This document shows, in pieces, positions 43,289-52,511 of a stretch of 56,113 nucleotides of DNA. The number at the start of each line of letters is the position of its first letter. The stretch's first letter is position 1. The notes beneath the pieces are model-generated. The model did no database searches. It was not told where the DNA came from and worked only from the letters and a program-made list of their open reading frames with translations. Made by a program: the position numbers and the translations under genes. The stretch comes from Mangrovicoccus algicola (GTDB lineage Bacteria > Pseudomonadota > Alphaproteobacteria > Rhodobacterales > Rhodobacteraceae): contig NZ_JACVXA010000034.1 of the NCBI RefSeq assembly GCF_014903745.1, positions 1-56,113 of the forward strand. The letters run 5' to 3'.

Positions 43289-44373
43289 CCCATGAGGGAC
43301 TGATCCTGTCGGATCTGGCGCGGCGCTTCTCGGGCGAGGCCGGGATCGGCCCGCTGGGGCTGGATATCCGCCCGGGCGAGATCGTGGCGCTGACCGGGCC
43401 CTCGGGCACCGGGAAAACCACGGTCTGCCGGATGATCAGCGGGCTGGAACGCCCGGATGCCGGGGAGGTCGTGCTTGGCGGTCGCGCCCTGTCCGCCCTG
43501 CCGGTGCAGGCGCGCGGCGTGGCGCATATGTTCGAATCCTACGCGCTCTATTCCCATCTCAGCGTCGCGCAGAACGTCGCCTTTCCGCTTCTTGCCCCCG
43601 GCAAGCCGAGGCTCGGCCGCGACGCGCTGGCCGCGCGGGTGCAGGAGCTGCTGGATGTCGCGCAGATCGGCCATCTGGGCGCGCGCAAGCCGGGCGCGCT
43701 GTCGGGCGGGCAGAAGCAGCGCGTCGCGCTGTGCCGCTGCCTGGTGCAGGATGCCGCGGTCTTCCTGCTGGACGAACCGATCTCGCATCTCGACGCCAAG
43801 CTCAGGAACGAGCTGCGCGGCTGGATCCGGCGCCGCCAGACCGCGCTGGGGGTGCCGACGCTGTGGTCGACGCCGGACGCGATGGAGGCGCTGTCCGTGG
43901 CCGATCGCGTCGCGGTGATGATCGACGGGCGCATCGCGCAGTTCGCCGCGCCCGAGGAGGTCTATTTCCGCCCGGCCACCACCGAGGTGGCGCGGCTGGT
44001 GGGGGATCCGGCGATGAACCTGGTCGAGGGACGGCTGGAGGCGCGGGATGGCGGGGCGCCGGGATTCCGCGGCAAGGGCATCGACCTGGCGCTGCCCGGC
44101 GATCTGGCCGCGCGCCTGTCCGGCGGGCCGCGCGACGTGGTGCTGGGCCTGCGGCCTTCGGCCATGAGCCCGGGGGGGCGCGACGCATCCCTGAAGGTCT
44201 ATGCCTGGGAACCCTTCGGCAAGCACGCGATCATCACCGCGATGCTCGAGGACACGATGCTGCGGCTCAAGACGCCGCGGCTGGACCGGTTCGAGGCCAA
44301 CCAGGAGATCGGCGTGACGATCGATCCCGCGGGGCTGGTGCTGTTCGACGCAACGACGCGAAGGGCGCTGTGA
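43285..44373 (+). CDS. Sugar-type ABC importer ATPase 2, degenerate H-loop
   Basis: Second ATPase of the same importer. 362 residues: Walker A GPSGTGKTT, Q-loop with Glu (HMFESYALYSH), a canonical signature LSGGQKQR, Walker B FLLDEPISHLDA, but the switch histidine is missing: LWSTPDAMEAL stands where ATPase 1 has LVTHDQTEAI, so His is replaced by Pro. A TOBE-like C-terminus follows. ATG overlaps the stop of ATPase 1. Pairing with ATPase 1 would give one normal and one degenerate ATP site. Confidence 0.9.
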   Translation: MTHEGLILSDLARRFSGEAGIGPLGLDIRPGEIVALTGPSGTGKTTVCRMISGLERPDAGEVVLGGRALSALPVQARGVAHMFESYALYSHLSVAQNVAFPLLAPGKPRLGRDALAARVQELLDVAQIGHLGARKPGALSGGQKQRVALCRCLVQDAAVFLLDEPISHLDAKLRNELRGWIRRRQTALGVPTLWSTPDAMEALSVADRVAVMIDGRIAQFAAPEEVYFRPATTEVARLVGDPAMNLVEGRLEARDGGAPGFRGKGIDLALPGDLAARLSGGPRDVVLGLRPSAMSPGGRDASLKVYAWEPFGKHAIITAMLEDTMLRLKTPRLDRFEANQEIGVTIDPAGLVLFDATTRRAL

Positions 44374-44433
44374 TGCAGGGCAGGACCGGTGAAGAAAATC
44401 AACAAGACCAACAGGAACAGGGAAACGCGGACC

Positions 44434-45831
44434 ATGGCTGCGATGCGGATGAGACGAAAGAGCCTGACTGCTGCGGGGCTGAGTGCCCTGGCACTTGCCG
44501 CCGCTGGGCAAGCTTCGGCCTGGAGCTATGAGGAGGCTGCGGCCCCCTATCAGGGGGTGGAGATCAGCATCCTCGACGAGGTGACGCCGCTGCAGGAGCA
44601 ATTCGCCGAGATCGTGCCGGAATTCGAGGCGCTCACCGGCATCAAGGTCAATTACCAGCTGCTGAACCATTTCGAGGTCATCAATCGCGGCCAGGCCGAC
44701 ATGCTGTCGGGGCGCGGCGAATACGATGCCGTCATGGCCCACAGCCTTCAGGTCGGGCTGCTGATGGATGCGGGCGTGCTGATGCCGATCGACGGGTTTC
44801 TCGCCGACCCGGCCCTGACCGATCCCGAATTCGCCCAGGACGACCTGATCGACCCGGCCTTCCGCAGCCTCGCCTTCCTCGGGGACAGCCAGTATTCGTT
44901 CCTCAACTGGAACTACAACATGGTCTACTGGGCGCGCGGCGACCTGCTGGGCGATCCCGCCGAGATGGAGGCTTTCGAGGCCGCCTACGGCTATCCGCTG
45001 GCGCCCGCGCAGACATTCGACCAGCTGCGCGACATCGCCGAGTTCTTCACCCGCAAGGCCGGCGAGACGCTGGCGGGCGAGACGCTGGACAGCGATTTCT
45101 ACGGCATCGTCATGGAGGGCATGAATGGCGGCGGCACCTATGTGCCGGTCTGGCAGGTCTTCATCAAGAATGCCGGCGGCGACATCTTCGACGAGGCGGG
45201 CCACCCGACCTTTGACAGCCTGGCGGTCATCAAGGGCCTGCAGACCTGGGGCGATCTCTGGCAGTTCTCGCCGCCCGGCCAGGCGGAATACTCGCTGATC
45301 GACGTGCCCACCGTGATGGGCAACGGCATCGCCGCGCAGTCCATCGCCTATTCCGATTTCGTTCTGGGCATCGACCGCGAAGGCGCCTCGGCGCTGCACG
45401 GGAAATTCACCTACGGGCCGACGCCGGTCTACGAGGAAGGCGGCGACTATCACGCGGCGGGGGAACCCTCGGGCTATTTCATCTCGAAGCATTCGGAGAA
45501 TCCCGAGGCGACCTACCTGTTCCTGCAATGGGCGGCAGAGCGCAAGACCCAGGCCGATCTTCTGTCCTCGGGCGTGGGCGTGCCGGTGCGCGACAGTTCC
45601 TGGGCCACGCTGATGACCGAGGGCAACAAGCTCAACGGCCTCTATGACGCGATGAAGGCCAGCCTCGCGGGGGTCGAGGCCACGCCGAAAGCCCCGCGCT
45701 GGTTCCAGATCTCGGACGTGATGAACCGCATCTTCCAGCAGGTCGGCCTTGGCCAGATGAGCGCCGAGGAAGCCGCCGCCGCGCTGCAATCCGAAGTCTC
45801 CGCGATCTGCGATCCCTGTCTCCTGCAGTGA
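44434..45831 (+). CDS. Extracellular solute-binding protein, family 1
   Basis: Periplasmic receptor of the importer. About 465 residues from ATG 44434; an in-frame GTG at 44389 would add 15. Signal sequence: basic MRMRRKSL then LTAAGLSALALAAAGQASA, cleavage before WSYEEAA. Two-lobe family 1 features include VTPLQEQFAEIVPEFEALTGIKVNYQ, FLNWNYNMVYWARGDLL and a final pair of cysteines (ICDPC). Sugars and polyols are usual ligands, but the amidase and aldehyde dehydrogenase in the operon suggest an amide, amine or related compound. Confidence 0.9.
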   Translation: MAAMRMRRKSLTAAGLSALALAAAGQASAWSYEEAAAPYQGVEISILDEVTPLQEQFAEIVPEFEALTGIKVNYQLLNHFEVINRGQADMLSGRGEYDAVMAHSLQVGLLMDAGVLMPIDGFLADPALTDPEFAQDDLIDPAFRSLAFLGDSQYSFLNWNYNMVYWARGDLLGDPAEMEAFEAAYGYPLAPAQTFDQLRDIAEFFTRKAGETLAGETLDSDFYGIVMEGMNGGGTYVPVWQVFIKNAGGDIFDEAGHPTFDSLAVIKGLQTWGDLWQFSPPGQAEYSLIDVPTVMGNGIAAQSIAYSDFVLGIDREGASALHGKFTYGPTPVYEEGGDYHAAGEPSGYFISKHSENPEATYLFLQWAAERKTQADLLSSGVGVPVRDSSWATLMTEGNKLNGLYDAMKASLAGVEATPKAPRWFQISDVMNRIFQQVGLGQMSAEEAAAALQSEVSAICDPCLLQ

Positions 45832-45839
45832 TCCCAGTC

Positions 45840-45870
45840 CCGGACGGCGCCGCCCCCCGGTGCCGTCCGG
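45840..45870 (+). other. Hairpin between binding-protein and permease genes
   Basis: CCGGACGGC (45840-45848) and GCCGTCCGG (45862-45870) form a perfect 9-bp stem with a 13-base loop, followed by CCTTTCCCC. It begins nine bases after the binding-protein stop. Likely a partial terminator or 3' stabiliser that raises receptor output over permease. Confidence 0.55.
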
Positions 45871-45901
45871 CCTTTCCCCGCAAATTCCGCCCGGGACCGT
45901 C

Positions 45902-46834
45902 ATGACCGACATCACCCCCCGCCTCGGCACGGTGGCCGCCCCTCCGGGGGCCGGATCCTATCACCGTGAAAGCCGCTGGTATCCCTATGCGCTGATCGCG
46001 CCCACCATGCTGACGCTGACCGTCGTCGCGCTGGTGCCGTTCCTCTACATGGGCTGGATCAGCCTGCACGAGGCCCGCTATGGCCAGGTCGGCGCCTTTG
46101 CCGGGCTGGAGAATTACCGCAAGCTGCTGGGCGATCCGCGCTTCTGGAACTCGATGTCGGTGGCCGGGCTGTTCGTCGCCATCGCCGTGCCGGTCGAATT
46201 CATGCTGGGCCTGATCGGCGCGCTGGTGCTGTCGCAGAAGATCCGGTTCCGCTCCGTGCTGATCCCGTTCCTGTTCATCCCCTCGATGATGGCGCCGATC
46301 ATCGTCGGGCTGGTCTGGAAGACCATGCTGGCGGGCAGCTGGGGCTTCTTCAGCTACAACATCCTCGAACGCTTCGGCATCCTGCAGGGCAGTTCCGTTT
46401 TCGCCTCGCCGGATCTGGCGCTTTACGGGCTGATCTTCGTCGATATCTGGGAATGGACGCCCTTCATGGTGCTGACCTTCTTCGCCGGGATGCAGGCGCT
46501 GCCGGCCAACCCGTTCTGGGCGGCGCAGGTCGATGGTGCCAACCCGGTGCAGATCTTCTTCCGGCTGACCCTGCCGATGCTGGCGCCCTTGCTGGTCGTG
46601 ATCGGGCTGATCCGCACCATCGACGCCTTCAAGGTCTATGACACGATCTACATCCTGACCAATGGCGGGCCGGGCATCACCACCGAAAGCCCCTCGGTGC
46701 TGGGCTACAAATACACCTTCGATTTCTGGGAGATCGGCACCGCCTCGGCGCTGGCCGTGGTGATCTGGCTGCTGTTCTTCGTCTTCTGCAACATCTTCTA
46801 CCAGATCGCCAAGCGGCGGCTGAACGTGTTCTGA
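45902..46834 (+). CDS. Sugar-type ABC importer permease 1 (MalF/UgpA family)
   Basis: First membrane subunit. 310 residues with six helices; the cytoplasmic coupling motif is ANPFWAAQVDGANPVQIFFRLTLPML (EAAxxDGA-like, about 215-235). The start at 45902 gives MTDITPRL; the frame is open 14 codons upstream inside the hairpin region. Twelve bases before permease 2. Confidence 0.92.
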   Translation: MTDITPRLGTVAAPPGAGSYHRESRWYPYALIAPTMLTLTVVALVPFLYMGWISLHEARYGQVGAFAGLENYRKLLGDPRFWNSMSVAGLFVAIAVPVEFMLGLIGALVLSQKIRFRSVLIPFLFIPSMMAPIIVGLVWKTMLAGSWGFFSYNILERFGILQGSSVFASPDLALYGLIFVDIWEWTPFMVLTFFAGMQALPANPFWAAQVDGANPVQIFFRLTLPMLAPLLVVIGLIRTIDAFKVYDTIYILTNGGPGITTESPSVLGYKYTFDFWEIGTASALAVVIWLLFFVFCNIFYQIAKRRLNVF

Positions 46835-46846
46835 GAGGCGCGCCCC

Positions 46847-47671
46847 ATGCACAAGTCCCGCGCCAACAGCCTGGTCTTCACCACGCTTTCCATCGCCTAT
46901 GCGGCGCTGATCCTGTTCCCGGTCTTCTGGATGTGGAGCTATGCCTTCAAATCCGAGGCCGAGATGTTCGCCCGCCCGACGGTCTGGCTGTTCACGCCCA
47001 CCTTCGAGCATTTCGGCTACATGATCGAGAACGGCTATCACCATTACCTGGTCAATTCGCTGATCGTCTCGGGCGCCTCCACCGCGCTGGTGGTGATCAT
47101 CGGCACGCCCGCAGCCTATGCCTTCGCCCGCTACCGGGACATGAAATTCCGCGACGACCTGTTCCTGTTCGTGCTGGCCACGCGGATGGCGCCGCCCGTC
47201 TGCCTGGTGATCCCCTATTACCTGATCTACGCGAAGTTCGACCTGCTCGACACCTATCTGGGGCTGGTCATCGCCTATCTGACCTTCAATCTCAGCTTCT
47301 ATGTCTGGGTTCTGTCGAGCTTCTGCCGCGACCTGCCGCTAGAGCTGGAGGAGGCCGCGCGGGTCGAGGGCTATTCCCGCGCCCGGGCCTTCGTGAAGGT
47401 GCTGCTGCCGCTTCTGCGGCCGGGGATCACCGCGACGGCCGTGCTGTGCTTCATCTTCGCCTGGAACGAATTCATGTATGCGTTCCTCCTTGGCGGCCAG
47501 AACGTCAAGACGCTGCCCGTGGGCATTCCCTCGCTGATCACCACGCAGGGCGTGCGCTGGGGCGAGATGGCGATCATCGGCATGGTCGGCACGCTGCCGG
47601 TGATGGTGGTGGTCTTCTTCCTGCAGAAACATATCGTCCGCGGCCTGACCATGGGCGCGGTGAAAGGCTGA
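46847..47671 (+). CDS. Sugar-type ABC importer permease 2 (MalG/UgpE family)
   Basis: Second membrane subunit. 274 residues, six helices, coupling motif ELEEAARVEGYSRARAFVKVLLPLLRPG (about 165-190). GAGG precedes the start. Tight spacing to the next gene (three bases) ties transport to the acetamidase/formamidase-family hydrolase. Confidence 0.92.
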   Translation: MHKSRANSLVFTTLSIAYAALILFPVFWMWSYAFKSEAEMFARPTVWLFTPTFEHFGYMIENGYHHYLVNSLIVSGASTALVVIIGTPAAYAFARYRDMKFRDDLFLFVLATRMAPPVCLVIPYYLIYAKFDLLDTYLGLVIAYLTFNLSFYVWVLSSFCRDLPLELEEAARVEGYSRARAFVKVLLPLLRPGITATAVLCFIFAWNEFMYAFLLGGQNVKTLPVGIPSLITTQGVRWGEMAIIGMVGTLPVMVVVFFLQKHIVRGLTMGAVKG

Positions 47672-47674
47672 GCC

Positions 47675-48622
47675 ATGGCGCAACACTTCCTTCCCGCCAC
47701 GCCTGAAACCGTCGCCTGGGGCAGTTTCGACGCCGCCCGCCCTGCGGTCCTGACCATCGACAGCGGCGATACCGTGACCTTCGAGACGCTCTCGGGCGAG
47801 CCCGAGGACATGCCGCCCGAGGGTGCGGGATTCGAGATCCTGCCGGGGCATCTGGAGGTCCACGCCCAATGCCCGCGCGGCCGCGGTCCGCATTTCCTGA
47901 CCGGCCCGGTCTGGATCAACGGCGCCCGGCCGGGCGACGTGCTGGAGCTGCGCATCCTCGCCTGCGAGCTGCGCGCCGACTGGGGCTGGAACGTGGTCGA
48001 GCCGCTTCTGGGCACGCTGCCGGAGGATTTCCCCGAACGGCGGCTTTTGCACATGCCGATCGATTTGGAGGCCAGGACGGTCAAGACGACTTGGGGCAAG
48101 ACCCTGCCGCTGGACCCGTTTTTCGGCATTCTCGGCGTGGCGCCCCCGGCCTCCTATGGGCGGATCAGCACCGCCGAGCCGCGCGAGCATGGCGGCAACA
48201 TGGACAACAAGGAGCTGAAGGCCGGCGTCACGCTCTACCTGCCGGTCTGGAACGAGGGCGCGCTCTTCTCGGTCGGCGACGGGCATGGCGTGCAGGGCGA
48301 TGGCGAGGTCTGCCTGACCGCGCTTGAAACCTGCATGACCGGGTCGTTCGAGTTCCATCTCCGCAAGGACCTCAGCCTCGGCCTGCCCAGGGCCGAGAGC
48401 GATGACTGGCTGATGACCATGGGTTTAGATCCCGATCTCGACGACGCGGCGAAGACCGCGCTGCGGCTTATGATCGACTGGCTGGAAACGGACCACGCGA
48501 TGCACCGGGGCGATGCCTATACGCTGTGTTCGCTGGCCGCCGACATGCGCGTGACGCAGCTGGTCGACGGCAACAAGGGCATTCACTGCGTCCTGCCGAA
48601 ATCGGCACTCGGACGCGACTGA
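47675..48622 (+). CDS. Acetamidase/formamidase-family amidohydrolase
   Basis: Hydrolyses a small amide to acid and ammonia in the cytoplasm. 315 residues, the usual length for FmdA/AmdA relatives. Family features: an N-terminal beta-rich part with VHAQCPRGRGPHFLTGPVWINGARPGDVLEL, then the glycine-rich FGILGVAPPASYGRISTAEPREHGGNMDNKEL (conserved G-G-N-x-D core) and a C-terminal part with DAYTLCSLAADMRVTQLVDGNKG. Fourteen bases before the aldehyde dehydrogenase. Acetamide and formamide are known family substrates; a larger substrate is also possible. Confidence 0.9.
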   Translation: MAQHFLPATPETVAWGSFDAARPAVLTIDSGDTVTFETLSGEPEDMPPEGAGFEILPGHLEVHAQCPRGRGPHFLTGPVWINGARPGDVLELRILACELRADWGWNVVEPLLGTLPEDFPERRLLHMPIDLEARTVKTTWGKTLPLDPFFGILGVAPPASYGRISTAEPREHGGNMDNKELKAGVTLYLPVWNEGALFSVGDGHGVQGDGEVCLTALETCMTGSFEFHLRKDLSLGLPRAESDDWLMTMGLDPDLDDAAKTALRLMIDWLETDHAMHRGDAYTLCSLAADMRVTQLVDGNKGIHCVLPKSALGRD

Positions 48623-48636
48623 GACGAGGGAAAACC

Positions 48637-50112
48637 ATGAACCCGCACAGCTATGACGAGATCGACGGGCTGAAGCATTACAAGCTCTTCATCGACGGAG
48701 CGTGGCGCGCCTCGTCGCGCAATGCGCTGCTTGACTGTATCAACCCGGCCAATGGCGAGGTCTTCGCCCGCTGCTATCAGGCCGGGACCGCCGAGATCGA
48801 CGAAGCGATTGCCTCCTCCGACCGCGCGGCGAAGGACTGGGGGGCCACGATGGTGGCCGAACGCGAGATCATGCTGGGCCGCATCGCCGAGGTGATCCGC
48901 GACCGCACGCCGGAGATCCAGGCGCTGCTGATCGAGGAATGCGGCTCGGTCCATGGCAAGGCGCTGTGGGAAATCGAGTATGTGCTCGACTGCATCCGTT
49001 CGGCCGCGGGCGATGTGCGCCATGTCATGGGCGAGACCATGCCGATGACCATGCCGGGGCAGATCGGCATGTCGGTGCGCCGTCCGCTGGGCGTCATTGC
49101 CGGGATCGCGCCCTTCAACTCGCCCTTCCTGCTGTCGATGAAGAAGATCGTCTACGCGCTGGCGGCGGGCAACAGCTTCATCCTGAAACCGTCGGAGGAA
49201 ACCCCGGTCTCGGGCGCCGTGATGGCCGATCTCTGTGCCGAGGCGGGGCTGCCTGCGGGGGTGCTGAACGTCATCCCGGGCGTCCCCGCCGAGGTCGGCG
49301 ACCGGCTGATGGCCGATCCGCGGGTCAAGATGATCACCTTCACCGGCTCGACGAAGACCGGCCGCCACCTGGCGGTGGAGGCCGCGAAGAACCTGAAGAA
49401 ATTCACGCTGGAGATGGGCGGGAAAAGCCCGCTCGTCGTGCTGAAGGATGCCGATATCGACTATGCCGTCGATGCCGCCGCCTGGGGCGTCTTCCTGCAT
49501 CAGGGCCAGGTCTGCATGGCCAATTCCAAGGTCATCGTCGAGAAGGAGATCTTCGACACCTTCCGCGACAAGTTCGTGGCCAAGACCAGGGGCATCAAGG
49601 TCGGCGACCCGCGCGACCCCGAAACCGTCATCGGGCCGCTGATCCGCGCGCGGCAATGCCAGTTCATCGACGGCCATATCTCTGACGCCACCGAGAAGGG
49701 CGCAACGATCCTGACCGGCGGCACCCATGACGGGCGCATCTACCAGCCGACCGTTCTGGACGGCGTCACCCCCGAGATGCGCATCTATCACGAGGAAACC
49801 TTCGGGCCGGTCGTGTCGCTGATCGTGGCCGAGGACAGCGAGGACGCGCTGCGGATCGCCAATGACACCACCTACGGGCTGTCGGCGGCGGTGATCACCA
49901 ACGACATGCAAAAGGCGATGGACTTCTCGATGCGCATGGAGGCCGGCATGGTGCATATCAATGACTGTACCATCTCCGACGAGCCGCATGTGCCCTTCGG
50001 CGGCACCAAGAATTCGGGCTTCGGCCGCGAGGGCGGGCGCTATTCCATGGAAGAGCTGACCGAGGTGAAATGGGTCACCATCCAGATGGGCAAGCGCGAA
50101 TTCTCGTTCTGA
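48637..50112 (+). CDS. NAD(P)-dependent aldehyde dehydrogenase
   Basis: Oxidises an aldehyde made in, or imported for, the same pathway. 491 residues: IAPFNSPFLLSMKKI, FTGSTKTGRHLAVEA, glutamate motif EMGGKSPLVVL, catalytic Cys293 in HQGQVCMANS, and EETFGPVVSLI. It resembles benzaldehyde/vanillin and lactaldehyde-type dehydrogenases more than betaine-aldehyde enzymes. GAGGG ribosome-binding site at the chosen start. Last gene of the transporter operon. Confidence 0.92.
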   Translation: MNPHSYDEIDGLKHYKLFIDGAWRASSRNALLDCINPANGEVFARCYQAGTAEIDEAIASSDRAAKDWGATMVAEREIMLGRIAEVIRDRTPEIQALLIEECGSVHGKALWEIEYVLDCIRSAAGDVRHVMGETMPMTMPGQIGMSVRRPLGVIAGIAPFNSPFLLSMKKIVYALAAGNSFILKPSEETPVSGAVMADLCAEAGLPAGVLNVIPGVPAEVGDRLMADPRVKMITFTGSTKTGRHLAVEAAKNLKKFTLEMGGKSPLVVLKDADIDYAVDAAAWGVFLHQGQVCMANSKVIVEKEIFDTFRDKFVAKTRGIKVGDPRDPETVIGPLIRARQCQFIDGHISDATEKGATILTGGTHDGRIYQPTVLDGVTPEMRIYHEETFGPVVSLIVAEDSEDALRIANDTTYGLSAAVITNDMQKAMDFSMRMEAGMVHINDCTISDEPHVPFGGTKNSGFGREGGRYSMEELTEVKWVTIQMGKREFSF

Positions 50113-50389
50113 GCGCCATCGCATGCAGGGCAGGGGCCGTCTTCCGGGGAACCGGGGGGCGGCCCCTGTCTTCGCGGGCCGCTCTGTTCCGCGAACTTTG
50201 CAGCATGCTGACGGAATGACCATGCCGCAGGGGCGCCGATGAAAGATTCCTCACGGTCGCATGAATTTCACGTGTCGCCCCATTGAATCGTTAATGCACC
50301 GTATACTGACGATATGGTCGGGGCGCGGATACCGCCGCCGGAAGCGGAGAGACAGCCGGCACCGGTGCAGCCAACGAGGAGACGCGAAG

Positions 50390-51592
50390 ATGACCCCGAC
50401 ACGACCCATCCAGGCCCTCTCTGCCGCCCTTGCCGCGCTTGCGCTCGGCACGGCCGCCCAGGCCGAGGACGTGCTGAAGATCGGCGCGCCGCTGGCGCTG
50501 ACCGGCGGGCTGGCCGACGAGGGCCACAAGCAGGAACTGGTCTGGAAGATGTGGACCGACAAGGTGAATGCCGCGGGCGGCATCGATGTCGGCGGCACCA
50601 AGATGAAGGTCGAGGTCGTCGAATACGACTACCAGACCGACGGCAAGCGCGCGGGCCAGCTGGCCGAGAAGCTGATCAACGACGACGAGGTCGACGTGCT
50701 GATGGCGCCCTTCGGGTCCGGTCATACCAAGATCGTGGCCGCCGTGGCCGAACGGTACCAGGTGCCGCTGGTGGCCTGCGTGGCCTCCTCCACCTCGGTC
50801 TATGATCAGGGGTTCGAGTATCTCTTCGGCACGCTGGCGCCCAATACCGGCATGACCGAGTCCATGGTGGCCGAGTTCAAGGCGAAGATGCCCGAGCTGG
50901 GCACGGTCGCCATCTATGGCCGCGACGACGTCTTCCCGAAATCCATGGCGACGGCGACCTCGGATTCGGCGAAGGCGGCGGGGCTGGAGGTCGTCTATGA
51001 GGAGCTTTATCCCGTCGGCGCCATCGACCATTCCGCCGCGCTCTCCAGCATCAAGGCGCTGGCGCCCGACTGGATCTACATGACCGGCTATACCCAGGAC
51101 CTGATCCTGGGCCGCAAGCAGATGCAGGATCTGGGCATCGAGGCGCCGATCATCACCATGGTCACGGGCCCGGCCTACAAGGAATTCACCGAAGGCCTGG
51201 GCGAGCTGGCGGATGGCGTGACCAGCTCCACCTGGTGGCACCATGCGACCGGCTACACGGACGTGGCCGGGGCCTGGTCCTCCACCGATGCCTTCTACCA
51301 GGACTTCCTGGAGGCCTCCGGCGGCGAGGATCCCGACTATGTCCACGGCTCCTGCGCCGCGGCGCTGGACGTGGTGGCGGATGCCGCGGCGCGGGCGGGG
51401 ACGACCGAACCCGTCGCCCTGCGCGACGCGCTGGCCGCCACCGACCTGGAGACCTTCTACGGGCCGATCAAGTTCGGCGCCAACGGCATGAACCAGGGGC
51501 GCGAGATGCCGATCATCCAGGTGCAGGGCGAGGCGATCAAGATCCTCTATCCCGAGAATATCGCCGATGCCGAGATGACCTTCCTGCAGTGA
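50390..51592 (+). CDS. livK: Branched-chain amino acid-type ABC substrate-binding protein
   Basis: Periplasmic receptor of a HAAT-family importer (leucine, isoleucine and valine in classic cases; amides, urea or aromatic acids in others). 400 residues with signal peptide QALSAALAALALGTAAQA and mature start EDVLKIGAPLALTGGLADEG. Type I fold motifs: GPAYKEFTEGLGELADGV and a late FGANGMNQGREMPIIQVQ. The ATG at 50390 has GAGGAG upstream. In the 277-base leader a -10-like TATACT lies at 50302, without a clear -35. Confidence 0.88.
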   Translation: MTPTRPIQALSAALAALALGTAAQAEDVLKIGAPLALTGGLADEGHKQELVWKMWTDKVNAAGGIDVGGTKMKVEVVEYDYQTDGKRAGQLAEKLINDDEVDVLMAPFGSGHTKIVAAVAERYQVPLVACVASSTSVYDQGFEYLFGTLAPNTGMTESMVAEFKAKMPELGTVAIYGRDDVFPKSMATATSDSAKAAGLEVVYEELYPVGAIDHSAALSSIKALAPDWIYMTGYTQDLILGRKQMQDLGIEAPIITMVTGPAYKEFTEGLGELADGVTSSTWWHHATGYTDVAGAWSSTDAFYQDFLEASGGEDPDYVHGSCAAALDVVADAAARAGTTEPVALRDALAATDLETFYGPIKFGANGMNQGREMPIIQVQGEAIKILYPENIADAEMTFLQ

Positions 51593-51603
51593 CACCCGAC
51601 GAT

Positions 51604-51627
51604 CCCGGCCGGAGCCGTCCGGCCGGG
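51604..51627 (+). other. Hairpin between livK and livH
   Basis: CCCGGCCGG-AGCCGT-CCGGCCGGG is a perfect 9-bp stem, starting 12 bases after the livK stop. It sits in the only gap of an otherwise overlapping operon, as with the two other importers here. Confidence 0.55.
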
Positions 51628-51650
51628 GACCTTCCAAGGAAAGGACCCTC

Positions 51651-52511
51651 ATGGGTTTCGCGCAGATTCTCGCCAACGGCATGGTGCTGGGCACGCTTTA
51701 TGCCTGCATCGCCATCGGCTTTTCGCTGGTCTGGGGCGTCTTGAACGTCATCAACATGCTGCATGGCTCCTTCATCGTGCTGGGCGGCTACCTGACCTAT
51801 TTCGCCTGGGCCTATACCGGCATCAGTCCGGTGCTGATCCTGCCTTTCGTGGCCGCGCTCCTGTTCGGGCTGGGCTACGGGCTGCAATACCTGTTCATCA
51901 ACAAGGTCGTCTCGGCGCCGGTGCTGACGACGCTGACGCTGACCTTCGGGCTGGACATGATCCTCTACAACCTGATGACCGTGTTCTTCACCGCCACCCC
52001 GCGGCGGGTGTCGATGGAGTTCGGGCGGCTGGAATTCTGGGGCGTCGCGATGCCGGTGGACCGGCTGATCGGCATGGGGCTGGCGCTTCTCTTGACGGCG
52101 CTGCTGTTCGTCGTTCTCAAGACCTCGCGCATCGGCCGCGCCATCGTTGCGGTGCGCATGGACCGCGAGGCGGCGGCGCTGATGGGGATCAAGGTCAACC
52201 ATATCTATGCCATCACCTTCGGGATCGCCGCGCTGATGGCCGGCGCGGCCGGGTCGGTCTTTGCCATGGTCTTCCCGGTGACCACCAACCTGTCGGGCGT
52301 GTTCCTGGGCAAGGCCTTCGTGATCTGCGTCATCGGCGGGCTGGGCGGCGTCTCGGGCGCGCTGGTCGGCGGGCTGGCGCTCGGCATCATCGAGAGCTTC
52401 GCCGGCGTGCTGATCGGCCCGCAGAACGCGATCACCGTCGGCTTCGTGCTGATGCTGGTGCTGCTGATCGTGCGGCCGCAGGGCCTGGTCGGCGTGAAAG
52501 GATACGAATGA
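51651..52511 (+). CDS. livH: Branched-chain amino acid-type ABC permease LivH
   Basis: First membrane subunit. 286 residues, about eight helices; family stretches SLVWGVLNVINMLHGSFIVLGGYL at the N-terminus, the coupling segment GRAIVAVRMDREAAALMGIKVN and GGLGGVSGALVGGLALGIIE near the end. AAGGAAAGGA ribosome-binding site. Overlaps livM by four bases (ATGA). Confidence 0.93.
   Translation: MGFAQILANGMVLGTLYACIAIGFSLVWGVLNVINMLHGSFIVLGGYLTYFAWAYTGISPVLILPFVAALLFGLGYGLQYLFINKVVSAPVLTTLTLTFGLDMILYNLMTVFFTATPRRVSMEFGRLEFWGVAMPVDRLIGMGLALLLTALLFVVLKTSRIGRAIVAVRMDREAAALMGIKVNHIYAITFGIAALMAGAAGSVFAMVFPVTTNLSGVFLGKAFVICVIGGLGGVSGALVGGLALGIIESFAGVLIGPQNAITVGFVLMLVLLIVRPQGLVGVKGYE

Noticed and set aside
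42655-45930. Candidate giant protein of about 1090 residues on the minus strand
   Set aside because: It is antisense to two ATPases and a binding protein with all expected motifs, and is made of repetitive low-complexity residues.
50113-50389. Riboswitch or promoter before livK
   Set aside because: A TATACT box is visible, but no -35 at proper spacing and no conserved aptamer-like structure were found.
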